A DNA stretch of 64,000 bases, from contig NC_088302.1 of assembly GCF_032854445.1 (NCBI RefSeq), forward strand, positions 20,643,338-20,707,337, given 5' to 3'. The notes beneath the pieces are model-generated. The model was given only the letters and a program-made list of their open reading frames with translations, did no database searches and was not told the DNA's origin. Origin of the DNA: Liolophura sinensis. Its lineage: Eukaryota; Mollusca; Polyplacophora; Chitonida; Chitonidae. Made by a program: the position numbers and the translations under genes. Below are positions 12,850 through 24,705 of the stretch, piece by piece (positions within the stretch are counted from its first letter, which is position 1; every line of letters begins with the position of its first letter).

Positions 12850-13870
12850 CGTTTCTTATGTTGATAAGTGACGTATGAAATCTATTGTCGATATGTATGG
12901 TATGTTTTTTATCGTTTGTCTTATTTGTCATCCAACTATTTCAAGGTTGTTGGGATTAGCCGTCTGTAGGTTGGAGTGGCAAAAGTGGCCTACTTTCTTG
13001 TAGTTAACCTCTGGGTGAAAACTAGTGCAATGATAGTTTAGCTTATTAACTGTTGGGCGCATCTTTTTCCGTTTGCTTTATATTTATCTGTGGACATTTA
13101 TCGTCAGTTTGGACATTTGCGACACAAACGACATTCGTCGCCAGGATTATATCGAGATAACATAGAGGGTATCAAATTACCGCAGCAGCTACAGACCGAG
13201 GCAGACATTGCCATTAATCTTGCCTCTCGACGCTTTCTGAGCATGGCACTACGTTAAAGCGTCTCACTTTAAAAAGCTACCTAATGACTGAGACTTAAAT
13301 CTAATGTGCGTGTCTAGGAGCACGTCGTGTTTTAAAATGAATTATGCATTATTTTACTTCTTCTAAATTTCGAATCCATCTATCCTTTTTCAATAATTGT
13401 ATTTTCTTTAGTGAAAAAAAATGATAGCAAAGAGGCCTTTCGTGCGTGGACAGAGAAGGGTGGTTATATCTCACATACATGTTCGTCTTCCAGGCTAATG
13501 TATATGAAGCCGTGTGGTATTATGATAGAATAAGATCTCAAAACATAACTGTGATTTTGGCGAACAGGTAGAAATATTTGTGCCTTATTACAAACTGCAC
13601 CTACGTCAAACACAGCCAACAGGGACCGATGACATATATTGCTCTACAAACTGCAAATACCTAAGTGTGAGTATAATTAGGGAGGTGGAGAAAAGGAACG
13701 GAATGTAATTGTAGCCTTTCATTTTTAGCCTTTATCATGGGAAACCTGCCTGGACTGCCAGACATTAGCACTACCTTGTTAATCAAAACTGATTATCTAT
13801 CAGATGATAGTGCAAGAATTTATTACAACATGTCGGTCATTTTCTTCACGGGAGAAAATATGTTCATTGT
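12850..13870. repeat. Macro-repeat block P/Q, copy 3
   Basis: Anchors: ggttgttgggattagccgtc, gcaatgatagtttagcttat, aataagatctcaaaacataa, gccttattacaaactgcacc and cacgggagaaaatatgttca. Follows block R copy 2 directly, giving the clearest R-to-P/Q order. Confidence 0.85.
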
Positions 13871-14336
13871 CCGGAAACATTCCAGTAACAGTGGCAAGTT
13901 TCCACCACCAACTCAAACCCCAAATTTAAATTCGTCTTAATCTTGACAAGGCAGATCTAACAGTGAAGGATTATAAAAATATTGATGTACTTCTGCAAAT
14001 AAATGACGCAGGATATTTTCAATACAAAAGCCCTGTAGAAGAAGGGATAGCTTATAAAAGGGTGGGGTATGGTACTTCCCTTGTATAATTTATCTTTGAG
14101 CATCATGAAGACACATCACCACCTAGAATGAAATTATCGTTGGCGTAGTCGACAGGGTCAACTGTATCCAGTACAGGCTGACAAACTATGACGTGCTTAT
14201 ATGGAATTAACATATGGATGAAGTGTGAATTGTTACGGTATTGAAAACAGCAACAGAAAACAGACTCAGTGACTCAATATTACAATGTAAACAATGGCTT
14301 TATATATAAAATGAGACGTACAGTTTTACAGACAGT

Positions 14337-14362
14337 TCAACAACAACAACAACAACAACAAC
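14337..14362. repeat. (CAA)n microsatellite
   Basis: Eight to nine perfect CAA units. The polyglutamine in one frame is incidental, since no gene is supported here. Confidence 0.9.
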
Positions 14363-14939
14363 ATAGGGGGCCTACACATCAGTATTACCGGTCTTTACAA
14401 GTTTCCAGTTCACCTTTGCATCCCAAGGAATGTATTCCAGGAAAACCAACGTAAAGACCATGGGATAAACACACAATTCACACAAGTCACAAATTGTCCT
14501 AGACAGGTACTTCGCCAGGTTAGCGAACACGAACACAGTACACAGGTTACACAGAACTGGAACAGTCAAGCCTTTGAATGACGTCACACCCGCAGAGCAC
14601 AACACAGGGTAAATACAGGCATGGAGGTATAATCCACTTCAGATCAGTCACAGCTCCCGCAGAAGCTCACAAACTCCACATGTCAGAAAACAGCAACTCC
14701 ACATGTCATCACTGAAATGCAGTTGAGTAAGAGTTGATTCATTTATTTATTTATGCTACTATGTTGCATTACTGAAATATGATCCTTTTAAAAGCTCTTA
14801 TTGCTTTTGTTTGCTTTATTCATGGTTTGTTTAGCCTTAATTTCAGGTGGCGGCTATATTAGAACTCCTTGCAGCAGGTCGATCACCATATGAACATTTA
14901 TGGAGTAGGTAGACTAATCCCACGGACAGCTTTGGTGTC

Positions 14940-16880
14940 CTTAACCGGTATATAGGGCTAACTCTCACTTTTAGAATGACCTCCTCTCCATTTGATTAAC
15001 GATGTAAGTTTCATTGTGGTAGACAATGCCTTTTTCAGTATGATTTGTACTTTCAAACGGTGATTGTATTCCTTATTTAAATGTGTGTCACAACTTTATA
15101 GTATGGGTCTGCTCTGCACAAACTCCATCATTTTGAACAAATTTCAGATGTGTTTGGCTTTGGTACGCTTTTGCGAAGAAAATTATACAGGTGCAGGTCG
15201 CCTGTTGAAGTAAGATGAGTTACAAAAAAAAAAAAGAAACGGAAAAGGAATTTAGATTATTCGAGACAGAGAATGAAAGGTAAACTAAGGAATTTGTGAT
15301 TTTAGTACCTGTTTAAGCATATGTCACAAATCACAAATCATATATTGCTTGCCGATAGATGACAATTTCTGATATCCTATTGCCGGCATGCACTGTATGT
15401 TTAATTATACCGAAAAGACAGGGTACTTGTTAAGTTCGTAGATTAAATAGCTGAATTTGTATATTGATGGAGAAGACATACCCATCGTCCTGTTGTTCAC
15501 ATTACAAACAAACAGACCGTTTGTTTTTCTGAATATCATGAAAACCAAGAATCATTCGGTGCGGTATATCAACACAGCATCAGCAAGGTGTTAACATATA
15601 TTTTTGTATCTTGTTAGGATGTTAATTAAACTTATGTCTTCTGAAAGCGGTTGAATTCTAGTACGGTTATAAGTGAGCTCATTCTTGTTCGAGGTTAACA
15701 TCAGTAAAACGATAAACAAAGGAAGGAAAACGTTGTTGATCTCTTTCTTCCCGTTTTCAACTTATTTGTCACGTATAATCTAGTCTGCGCAAAAAATGTC
15801 AGAAAATAACACGCCATATATATGTACCAATATATAACAGACTTCAGAATGAAAAAAGTTAAAATTCTTTGATTTAAAAAGGAAAGAAACTGATTTGCTG
15901 TTTGAGATCATCGCATGAAGACAGTGTGCAGCCCCACAGCATTTCCCAATGCATGCACCGTATCACCACTGACAATGTTTTTCTTATACGACACATATCC
16001 TGTACGTTCGTCTGTATAAACCCAGGCTAACACAGACAGGTTCATTCAGCTGGTTGTAAAACCTGCGTCTAGATTCTAAATGGCCTCATTTTAACAACAA
16101 AAAGCATTTACTGCATGTGTATAATTAAGACGTACATGTACTGTCTCTTGGTTCAGAAATTTTCTCGTCGTAATATTTACTCATAATTACCATCAAGTAA
16201 CATTAAGCATACAGGCCTACTTATACCTGCATTTATTTATTTACATAACTGCTGTTTTATGCGACCAGCTCTATAGTGAGAGAAAATCGGCTCAAGGGAA
16301 ACTCACGACAATCCGTAAGTTGTTCTCGCTGAGGTAAACACTCACTCGAATTCTGGCATTGGGGCCTATGTGTTTATAATGGGATGGCCTATAGGAACTT
16401 CCTCCTTCACGCTGTAGTTCTTTGTATGTGACAGGACTGAGTAATGTTAGCGTTTAGAATTCCTCAGTTGTACAAGAAAAGAGACCTCTAGCGTTTGCGG
16501 CTGATGAAGACAAAAGTACTTGCAATCTGTGATTTCTGATCCTTTAAAAAAGGCCTAGCCGTTAACAACCCTTAGATACGATCAGTTTTCTGAAGAAAAT
16601 TGACTTCCTAGGCTTAGACTTCATTCGCATATCCCGAAAGCTGTTCGAGATCCGACTGAAACCTTCTGAAATTAACAATTAATGTGTTTTCTTGGAAGGT
16701 GATTATGGTACAGTGGTCATGGTGTGGCTGTCGAGGGCACATGTACTGCTTCAGCAATGAGAGCTAATTTATTGTTGTCAAGTCTTGAATAATGAGTATA
16801 TGTACATATACACGCACACATATAATTTATCTATTGACGATTTAGAAATGGAACAAAAAACATCTAAAGGTCTTGCTAGT
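14940..16880. repeat. Macro-repeat block T, copy 1
   Basis: Collinear with 22080-25770. Anchors: attttgaacaaatttcagat, gcatgaagacagtgtgcagc, gacctctagcgtttgcggct, tttaaaaaaggcctagccgt, taatgtgttttcttggaagg. No host gene recognised. Confidence 0.85.
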
Positions 16881-17029
16881 TATACTTTGCTCGGCTTTTA
16901 CATCAAAATCTTGTCGGCACAAATCGTTTCTTGGCCTATAACGTATCGTTCATAGGCAAAAAATAGTGAAGACGTGTCAGCTTTGTAAAGCGGACCTTGT
17001 GTAGAAAATCTGACATGCTTATTTACCTT

Positions 17030-17440
17030 TTCTTTATTTATTTATTGATTTATTATTTACTGAACTGATTGGCTGAGCGACTGTTCACATTTAGCTGTAC
17101 GTCAGGAGGTTTGACACGGGGCTTAACACGAAGTTTACGATACCAGTACAACCAGAACATGACACTGACCACCCTACAAGACGATATAATCCACGCAATG
17201 GGCCCATTAGCACGAAGCCCTCTTAACGTAAGAGCACGTAACTGCATGGAAACCAGCAATGTAGGCATTACGTCTTCATTGTAGTTACGTGCTCTTAACG
17301 TTAAGAGGGCCCTACCCTGCGAAATATTTATCTCGTCCACAACTTTGATTTCTGCCACCCAAGAAGGCTAATGCATTTTTGAAAGAAAGCAAGGTTCAGA
17401 CATCTCTCGTTGTCATCCTTCCGTGTGTAGATACCAAATA
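17030..17440. repeat. Macro-repeat block S, copy 2 (with hairpin insertion)
   Basis: Anchors: ccagtacaaccagaacatga, gaaatatttatctcgtccac, ggttcagacatctctcgttg. A 92-bp foldback at 17218-17309 is present here and absent from the other two copies. Confidence 0.8.
17218..17309. repeat. Near-perfect 92-bp hairpin
   Basis: The left arm ccctcttaacgtaagagcac plus gtaact and the right arm agttacgtgctcttaacgtt plus aagaggg are complementary except for one extra base. Arms are 26-27 bp with a loop of about 39 bp. Inserted in block S copy 2 only. Confidence 0.9.
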
Positions 17441-17789
17441 AGCAACTAAACAAACACATTCCTAATACATATTTGCAGTTATTAGCCTATGGCGTCACCT
17501 CCCATACTCTTTTGTTACCTCTTCTGCCAACTGCCAGTGATAGTTCATTGTAGCTCTAAACTCATGTTGCTTTGTTAGCCAACTTTCCAGCACTTTGGAC
17601 CTTATAAGTGTAATGTACAATACTTGTGATGTGGGCCTGATCATGCATAGAGTTTTAGTTGCCGACATTTTTCACGACAAGACAGCACTTTAGAACGTGT
17701 TAACTTGGGTTAAATCTCGAGTGACGGGATGCTACAATTGATTTATGAAGCATGCAGAATCCAGTGTTATTCTCTTGGACATCTGTCTG

Positions 17790-19100
17790 TTCACACTTTC
17801 CGACAGGGGACATTTTGACCTGTATTTCCTGTAATGAGATATCAAAATATCCAACATATGCATTTGAGTTGTTCTGCGTATAATGGTCTAGATATACACA
17901 CTCTTTTATGTTTTGTATCGATGTGCTCTTTGTATTTCCTACCCAATTTTGTTAACGTTGCTGGATTGACTGCCTGAAAGGATCGGGTGACGAAAGTGAC
18001 CTGCATTCCTGCATTCGCATAATTAACCAAGCAATTTATCGTGACCTTTGGGAAACATTGGAGCGGATACTTGTGGAGTAATAATAAAATTAACTCTTAG
18101 GCTCGTCTTTTCCCTAGAGATATATTTTGCCTTACATTTATCTGTAGACATTTATAACCAGACATTTGCGACACACAAACCACATCTGATGTCATCGAGG
18201 TACTAAAGCACGTAAAAATTATAGATCACTCCAAGCCATTCAGACAGAGGAAAGTTCTAATCAACTTAACCTTACGGCACATAAAACAAGTAAATAACCT
18301 GTGCGTCTCTGCTCTTTGACAACTGAGTTAAGCTTGTTGTTTAAAAACAAGACGACACCAAAGGAATGAGGCTTAATGTTATGCTGAGTTTGAGGAGCAC
18401 ATCAGCTTTTGAAAGTAAGTTTAGGTTTTGTAACGTTGATATCATTTTGTCGGTTATTAATCATGGTATTTGTCAGTTTGTGGTATTTTACCAGAAACAG
18501 TCGCTTAATAGCAAGGAAACGATAAGGCGTTGGACGGAGAACAGCGTCTTTCTTTCTCCCATCTCTTCTGTCGTAACGTATATAACACACGTATGGTATT
18601 ATACTGGAGATAGGTCTCAAAACATAACGGTATTTCCAAACAGTTATGTCTGCAAGGAAGCACATGTTATATCTGCGCTTGATTAGAAACTTCGCCTAGA
18701 ATGCCCATATCCGAGAGGAACCGAGGGCAAATCATATACGGTAGTCTAGGAAATTGCAAATGCTGGAGCCTAGGTGTAGTGAACGGATAGGGAGAAAATG
18801 GCAGGCCTGCAATTGCAGAACTTCATCTCTAGTCTTTGAGGAGAGTTGCTACGCACACTTTTAGAAATGGAGAGACCCGCTAAGTTATAGATGGAGCTGA
18901 TTTGCTTGGTGGATATTGAGACTTCTGGGCTAAGACGGATAGATCATATTTCAAAGTAACGATAGATGTACAAGCTTCAGTTTGTCAAATGAACCCTACC
19001 TGGGTAGTCAAACCTTGTTGAACACAACTGACTTATTGTCCGCCAATTGAAGAGGAAAGAAATTGTTACAAGATCAATTTATTCACCGAAGAAAATATGT
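17790..19100. repeat. Macro-repeat block P/Q, copy 4
   Basis: Anchors: cgttgctggattgactgcct, atctgtagacatttataacc, ataggtctcaaaacataacg, tgatcattt-free region ending in gaggaaccgagggcaaatca, and ggcctgcaattgcagaactt. Closest in layout to copy 5. Confidence 0.8.
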
Positions 19101-19682
19101 TGACTGTCAGGAAACATTTGTGCTAAAGATTTTAACGTAATTCTGGAACAAAAAGGATATGTGAAAAAAAAATCGACATCTGTTGGTTTCCAGTGGCAAA
19201 TTGTTTGTTCTCAGAACTAACCCAAATCTCAAATTTAACCTCGTCTGGTAGTATGGAAGCGTTACGAATGTTGGACTATAGAAACACTTATGTGCAGCAA
19301 ATAACATGCCGCACTATAACGCCGATCCAAAGATACCAGACACATGTATGACACTCGGCTCAGTCACAGTTTTATCACATCTGGCCGATTCTTTCACACT
19401 GAGCGAATGAAAAAAAACTATGGCTACTTGGAAACAGGTTGCAATTTGTCGTGATCTGCAGAAGCCATGTGAAAGTATATTTATTTTATGAATAGAGTTC
19501 GTATGAAATATACAAACTGATTTTACAGAAACGTTTTGAATGCTAAGCCTTTATTCTCCGCAAGTTTGGAGATGAACCCTGTTAAGGTTAGGTAAGGACA
19601 ATCCGTGACCCTTCCCCGGACGTGGACTTAAAAGTCGATTATCGCAAGGCCCATTTCCAAAACACAGACAAAGTGCACACGG

Positions 19683-19712
19683 ATCTCTTCAAGACATCAG
19701 CGTACAGATTGT
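19683..19712 (-). repeat. Single inverted relic of the 25-bp minisatellite
   Basis: The plus strand reads ctcttcaagacatcagcgta, then cagattg, the reverse complement of one minisatellite unit. It is the only opposite-orientation copy noticed. Confidence 0.6.
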
Positions 19713-19911
19713 AAAATATAAAATTACGTGTGCGTCGTAATTCTGATATTTTCTGCTAGAGTCAAATTCACAAAATGCTAATGTAAATGAGTGCTAATAT
19801 AACTGTTACAGGATGATCAAAGCTATGTGCTGTGGAGAATGTGTGGAAATGCTTCTCTGTGCATAAAATTCCAGAAACTGTAAACAGAACCTTTTGCTAC
19901 CAAACTGATAT

Positions 19912-20130
19912 GCTTATTTATTTATTTAATTGTTTCACGCCGTATTAAAAAATATTGGATTTAGAAGTCGGCGGCGAGCGTTATGGTAGGAGGAAACCGG
20001 GGAAAGATTAGGGTGAAACTCACAACTATTTGCAGGTTGCATGGCACATACATGCACGACCGGAGTGGGAGCCATCATGGCCTCGACTTGAACCTGAGAT
20101 CGATACGCGTCGTCAACAAGCCGTCGAAAT
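19912..20130 (-). mobile_element. Diverged SINE copy
   Basis: Family 3' end and body in reverse orientation (ttatttatttaattgtttcacgcc and aggaaaccggggaaag on the plus strand), with an eroded B box region gacttgaacctg near 20088-20099. It is more diverged than the copy at 50.9 kb. Confidence 0.7.
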
Positions 20131-20639
20131 GTGGCAGGATTCAAACTCAATGTTATGCCAAAAAATTTAGTGGAAAGATGTATGACGGAGACAAAAAGGC
20201 TATTAGGAACGTTCTCTTGGAGAAGAATTGCAGGAAACAGAGTATTTTTTGATAATAACGCTTTTTGGCAGTTGATACCAAAGGTAAAAACAGTCCTAAT
20301 GTGTCATGTGACGTGAAAAATGTTAGCAGCCTTCGCTGACATTAATTTACCTATTACATGTCTCACCCTGTTCCAGACGCACAAATGGCCCCTTCTTCCC
20401 GTAGGAACTTCTCACGTTCACAAACCTCCAACATCCCAATTTTCTCCAACATTCCTCAAGTCTAAATTATACTTTTGTGGTCAAAAATAGTTGCCTAACA
20501 TTTTTGATAGATTTGGACATTTTCTACTCTTATCGATAAAAGAGTTCGATTTCGAAACTTTACTATTGTTTGAGGACGTCACGTTTACGTTGTGCGCTTA
20601 ATGATAGGTAAATCTACTATTTTATCCCACCAAAATGTT

Positions 20640-20694
20640 GGCCGGTGTCGTTTAAGTTAAACATGCTTAAGTACCGCGTAAAACACCATCCAAA

Positions 20695-20761
<67 letters not shown>

Positions 20762-20763
20762 AA
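20640..20763 (+). mobile_element. SINE 3' end with expanded (AAAT)n tail
   Basis: A short 3' piece of the SINE (gcgtaaaacaccatcc) runs into a perfect AAAT microsatellite from 20692 to 20763, about 18 units. The microsatellite most likely grew from the SINE's own AAATAAAT tail. Confidence 0.8.
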
Positions 20764-20935
20764 AGATGTCACTGTACAGTTTTTGTTTTACAGCGAAGCA
20801 AAGTCAAATAAAAACTGAACTTCTAGTGCTGGCTTTTGGACCCTATATTACAAGCTGAAGCACAGTAACGTACCAAACTTTTTTAGCTGCAAAAAATCAG
20901 CTTGCTGTATTTTCACCTCCAAAACATGTAGTTCT

Positions 20936-20937
20936 AA

Positions 20938-20992
<55 letters not shown>
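20936..20992. repeat. (AAAT)n microsatellite
   Basis: About 14 perfect AAAT units. It lies 170 bp after the similar tail of the preceding SINE fragment and has no SINE body of its own that I can see. Confidence 0.9.
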
Positions 20993-21750
20993 CAGTTACA
21001 ACTTCCATTTGGCCCAAAAGGTCCACCATAGATCTGTTTGGATTATTCACTATATAAAATGTGCAAAAAATCATGAAAAACCTGATTGGGATTATTCATG
21101 AAATGACCTTTCAATACGTATTTTATGTAAATATGTTTTTCTTCACTTAATACATTGGGGTGATATTCATTTTGTAATCTTACACGAGACCACAAAGCCT
21201 CCAAATAAATCAATAAACGGACATCTGAGAACGTAAAAGCTCAATATGGCTGCCTCTATATGTCAACCTATCCGAGTTACATGCCTTGTTCAAGATTGAC
21301 CCTGGACTTGCTTGGATGTGGAAGAACGTTCAAGTGAGATCAGTGTTGCAATAACAGTTATTTTTACACTCACAACTTATCTGTCGTCTATCCTAACCTG
21401 ACTGCAAACCTGAAACTTGATTTAGTTTATTTAGCGACATCATCGCTGGGAAAATACGCATGTGGATACACTTTTCACCTTGTCTAACAAACAGTTTGAG
21501 AAAACAAGGTTTATTGTTGAGATGGAGAAACAACCAAAATCAAAAGGAGTCCTGGATTTGCCGTCTTATACACTGTCGCTAAATAAGGAAATAAGCCTGG
21601 TTAACACGGTGTGAAGACGTGTATAGTTCAGTTTAGAAGAGTGAAGTTAATCCGATAATGAATATATAATTACGTTGTCACCAAACCAACAGAAAGAAAT
21701 GTGAATCAATATTTGGACAAACTGTTAAGGAGTGCTAGGCTCACGTGCAC

Positions 21751-21884
21751 GGTGCCCCCTTAACTATCACAAAACTTTGTAATTTAATTTTTCGTAACCT
21801 TTCTTACAAATGACGTCATCTTTTACGAAAAATGCTACAAGAAATATGATTTACGAAGTTTTGTGAAAGTGGTCCCTGGTTGCC
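21751..21884. mobile_element. MITE-like foldback element
   Basis: The left end ctatcacaaaactttgtaa pairs with the right end ttacgaagttttgtgaaag, and ggtgccccct pairs roughly with ggtccctgg. About 134 bp with a small internal palindrome atgacgtcat. Absent at the matching place near 6480. Confidence 0.65.
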
Positions 21885-23162
21885 ATGGATGTTACGCGCA
21901 CTTTAACGCTATAGAGTCCTCTTTATACAAGTTCACTTAAAGCTAAGTGGGCTCGGCAATAAAACAAAAACGAGAAGGAATACCCCAAACAGTCACATAT
22001 CTGCATTTTATGTATGACTTAATTAACAAGTAGAATTAATTAACAATCCCAGTTTTAATGCGGGAGACAATATGTTTTTCAGCATTTGTAACTCCAAAAC
22101 TAATTTTGCCCAAATTCTTTTACATCGCTAGTAACCGTTTTTATTTCTGACCACAAAGACAGTCCATTTTTTTTACCAATATTTTCTTTCCTTGCTCTTA
22201 ATTGTTTCCGTTTCTCAAATATGTGTCACAAATGTATGGTTTGAGTCTACCTTATACAAATTTCCACAGTTTGAACAAATTTTAGATGTTTTGGCAGCGA
22301 TTTCTGGAAGAGAACCAGGCAGGTTTAGGGCCTCTGTTAAAGTACCGCTCAGTTTTAGGGAAGAAAGGAGAAAAGGATTTGGACAAAGAAAAAGATCGGC
22401 AAAGGAAGTAAGAGGTTGTTATTTTAGTAGTTCCTGTCGTCGCATTCGTCACAAATCATTGCTTTGGCTTTTTTTTTTACCTTGGACCTTAAGATCAAGG
22501 AAACGATTTAAGACAGTGAACAGTTGTCGACCTTTAGTGCCTTTCTTCAACATATTTCTCATCTATATTCTACAGAAAAAGATTTCAGAAAATAGCACGT
22601 CCTTCAGTTCGTATTTGTTAGAATGCAACAATTATGGAATGAAAATGAGTCTTCAATTCTTTGATTTTTAAGAGAATATGAACGAAAAACATAGGTAGAA
22701 AAACTGAGTGGCAGTGTCTGATCGGTTTACAAGGCTATTGCATGACGACAGTGTGAAATAAGGCTACGTGGGACTTACAGCATTCACGGCGCATGCCCCA
22801 TATCGCCACAGACAATGTTTTAGTGTGCGAGACACATCCTTCGTTATCCCTGGACTGCTACAGCAAAGCGGTCCCCTGCAAGTGTGGACTGGCGTATTTA
22901 CAAAACAGATGGCTGTGGGTCGTGGCCCGCGGTACGAGGCCGGTGCTAACCGTAGGTGACTTGCACCGTTATCATGCAGCACGCCGCGGGCGGCGACACA
23001 AGGGGCCGTTATTAATAAATCAAAAATGAACTGTTCAGAAACCAAGAACTGTCATTCCACGATCAAGAGTCTTTCTGATGACCGACAGAATTTTCGCCTT
23101 TCATTGTCTATTGTGAATTAGCTAGAGTAAATCCAGGCACTAGGATATTGTTAACTGAATTA

Positions 23163-24705
23163 TAAACTACCGGGCAAAAGAAACGTATAATCTTGTTCAG
23201 CACCACAAGAAAGAGAAAGAAAGACAGACAGTATCAACATGATAAGCATTATATTGCAATAAACCATTTTCCAAGTTCTGTTAAAAAATCCAAAGCCATA
23301 TGGATATTACACTTGCTGTCAGGCCGAGTAAAGAAGGCATGGGGTAAATCTGAAAAATTACACAAATGCAAGTAAAGGGACTCCCTTAAAAAGGTGTACC
23401 TAATGTCCTATCATGTCATAAGACAGATCGTTAGTAGCGTGTGTGAGCACCCATTGCATCAATTAAAGCCAAAATACGTCTCCTCATGGAATTCGTCAGC
23501 CGCCGGATGACGCCATCAGGAATTCTGTCCCACTCCTCAAATAAAGCCTGTTCGAGCTGTTGCCTGTTTTGTTGGGGAGGGACGTCGATCAAGATGATCC
23601 CACAGATGCTCTAAGGGATTCATGTCCGGCGATCGTGCTGGCCAAGGCAATACGTTGACATCAACGGTGTCCAGATAATTTAGTACAACTCTGGCGGTAT
23701 GAGGTCGTGCATTGTCCTGCTGCAAAAGGATACCCCTTTGCTGTTGATGCCCGAATGGCACCACAACAGGTTCCAATATTTCATCTCGGTATCTTTGGCC
23801 AGTCAGATTTCCCTGGATGATGACCAATCTCGTTCTCACCTGTCCACAAATTCCGCCCCATACAAGCACCCCACCAGCACCAAAAGGGTGGACATTCTAA
23901 ATGCAGTTTTGTGCCAATCGCTCTCCCCTGCGTCGATACACACGAATTCGACCATCATTTCTGAAGAGGTTAAATCGGCTTTCATCAGTGAACAGCACCC
24001 TTTCCCAGTCTCGTCGCTGCCATCGACGTACAACTCTTGCCCAACGCAGCCTGTTTTGACGGTGTAGAGGAGTCAATGCCATTCCACGGAAGGGGCGATA
24101 GGCTCTGATACCACTCACGCGGAGTCGTCGTAAGACTGTGCGTCTGCTGATGGGGTGTCCCACTGCCATTTCCGCCGTTGACGTCGCCGTCACAAACCGG
24201 TTACGCAGGTGGATTGTGCGGATGTACCGGTCTTCGCCAGGTGTTGTAACACTTGGCCTGCCCGATCTTGGACGATCTTGTGTCCTGCCTGTTAGGCGGT
24301 AACGACCCAACAGTCTGCTGATGGTGGCTTGACTGCAATTGAATCTTCTGGCAATGTGGTGTTGGCTGGCCCCCATGTCGGCCATACCAGTGGCTCTATC
24401 ACGTTCTGCTTGTGTGAGTCTCAGCATCTCTTAGATGTTTTTTATGGTATTGCACCCTTACCATGTGCTACATCGGTATTTATACGGCGGTCATTATCGA
24501 GAATTTTCAACAGGGCCCGAAACTCTGTTTTTCCTATTTTTCATGATGTCTTACACCAGTTTCAATGAATCTCGTTAAAAAGTAACGTGTGCACAGGGTG
24601 CTTATGTGCAAACGTATTCGCACAACGTTCAAACTTATTCAACTTATTTTTCCATAGAAAAAACTGCATTTAAAAGTTATGCGTTTCTTTTGCCCGGTAG
24701 TTTAG
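23163..24705 (-). mobile_element. Tc1-family DNA transposon, about 1.54 kb
   Basis: Both ends carry the terminal inverted repeat AACTACCGGGCAAAAGAAAC plus several more bases (left from 23165, right to 24703, about 26 bp with one mismatch). TA dinucleotides at 23163-23164 and 24704-24705 fit the TA target duplication of the Tc1/mariner superfamily. It encodes one transposase frame on the minus strand and lies within a macro-repeat unit. Confidence 0.93.
23431..24427 (-). pseudogene. Tc1-type transposase, DD34E, inactivated
   Basis: Starts MLRLTQAERDRATGMADMG and ends GAHTRY. The N terminus has helix-turn-helix DNA-binding features (HHIARRFNCSQATISRLLGR) and a GRP-rich hinge DRPRSGRP. The catalytic triad is visible: Asp148 (FTDESRF), Asp238 (QQDNARPH) and Glu273 (NPLEHLW), with 34 residues between the last two, which defines the Tc1 family. 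Two lesions break it: an in-frame TAG at 23897-23899 and a one-base frameshift near 23571-23590. The remaining C terminus (about 50 codons) is open in the shifted frame. The enzyme cuts and pastes the element by binding its terminal repeats. This copy should make no full-length protein. Confidence 0.95.

Noticed and set aside
22192-22671. 159-residue plus-strand frame
   Set aside because: It lies in macro-repeat block T and the frame is not preserved in the other copy near 15 kb.
23699-24067. Plus-strand frame opposite the transposase
   Set aside because: Antisense shadow of the Tc1 transposase.
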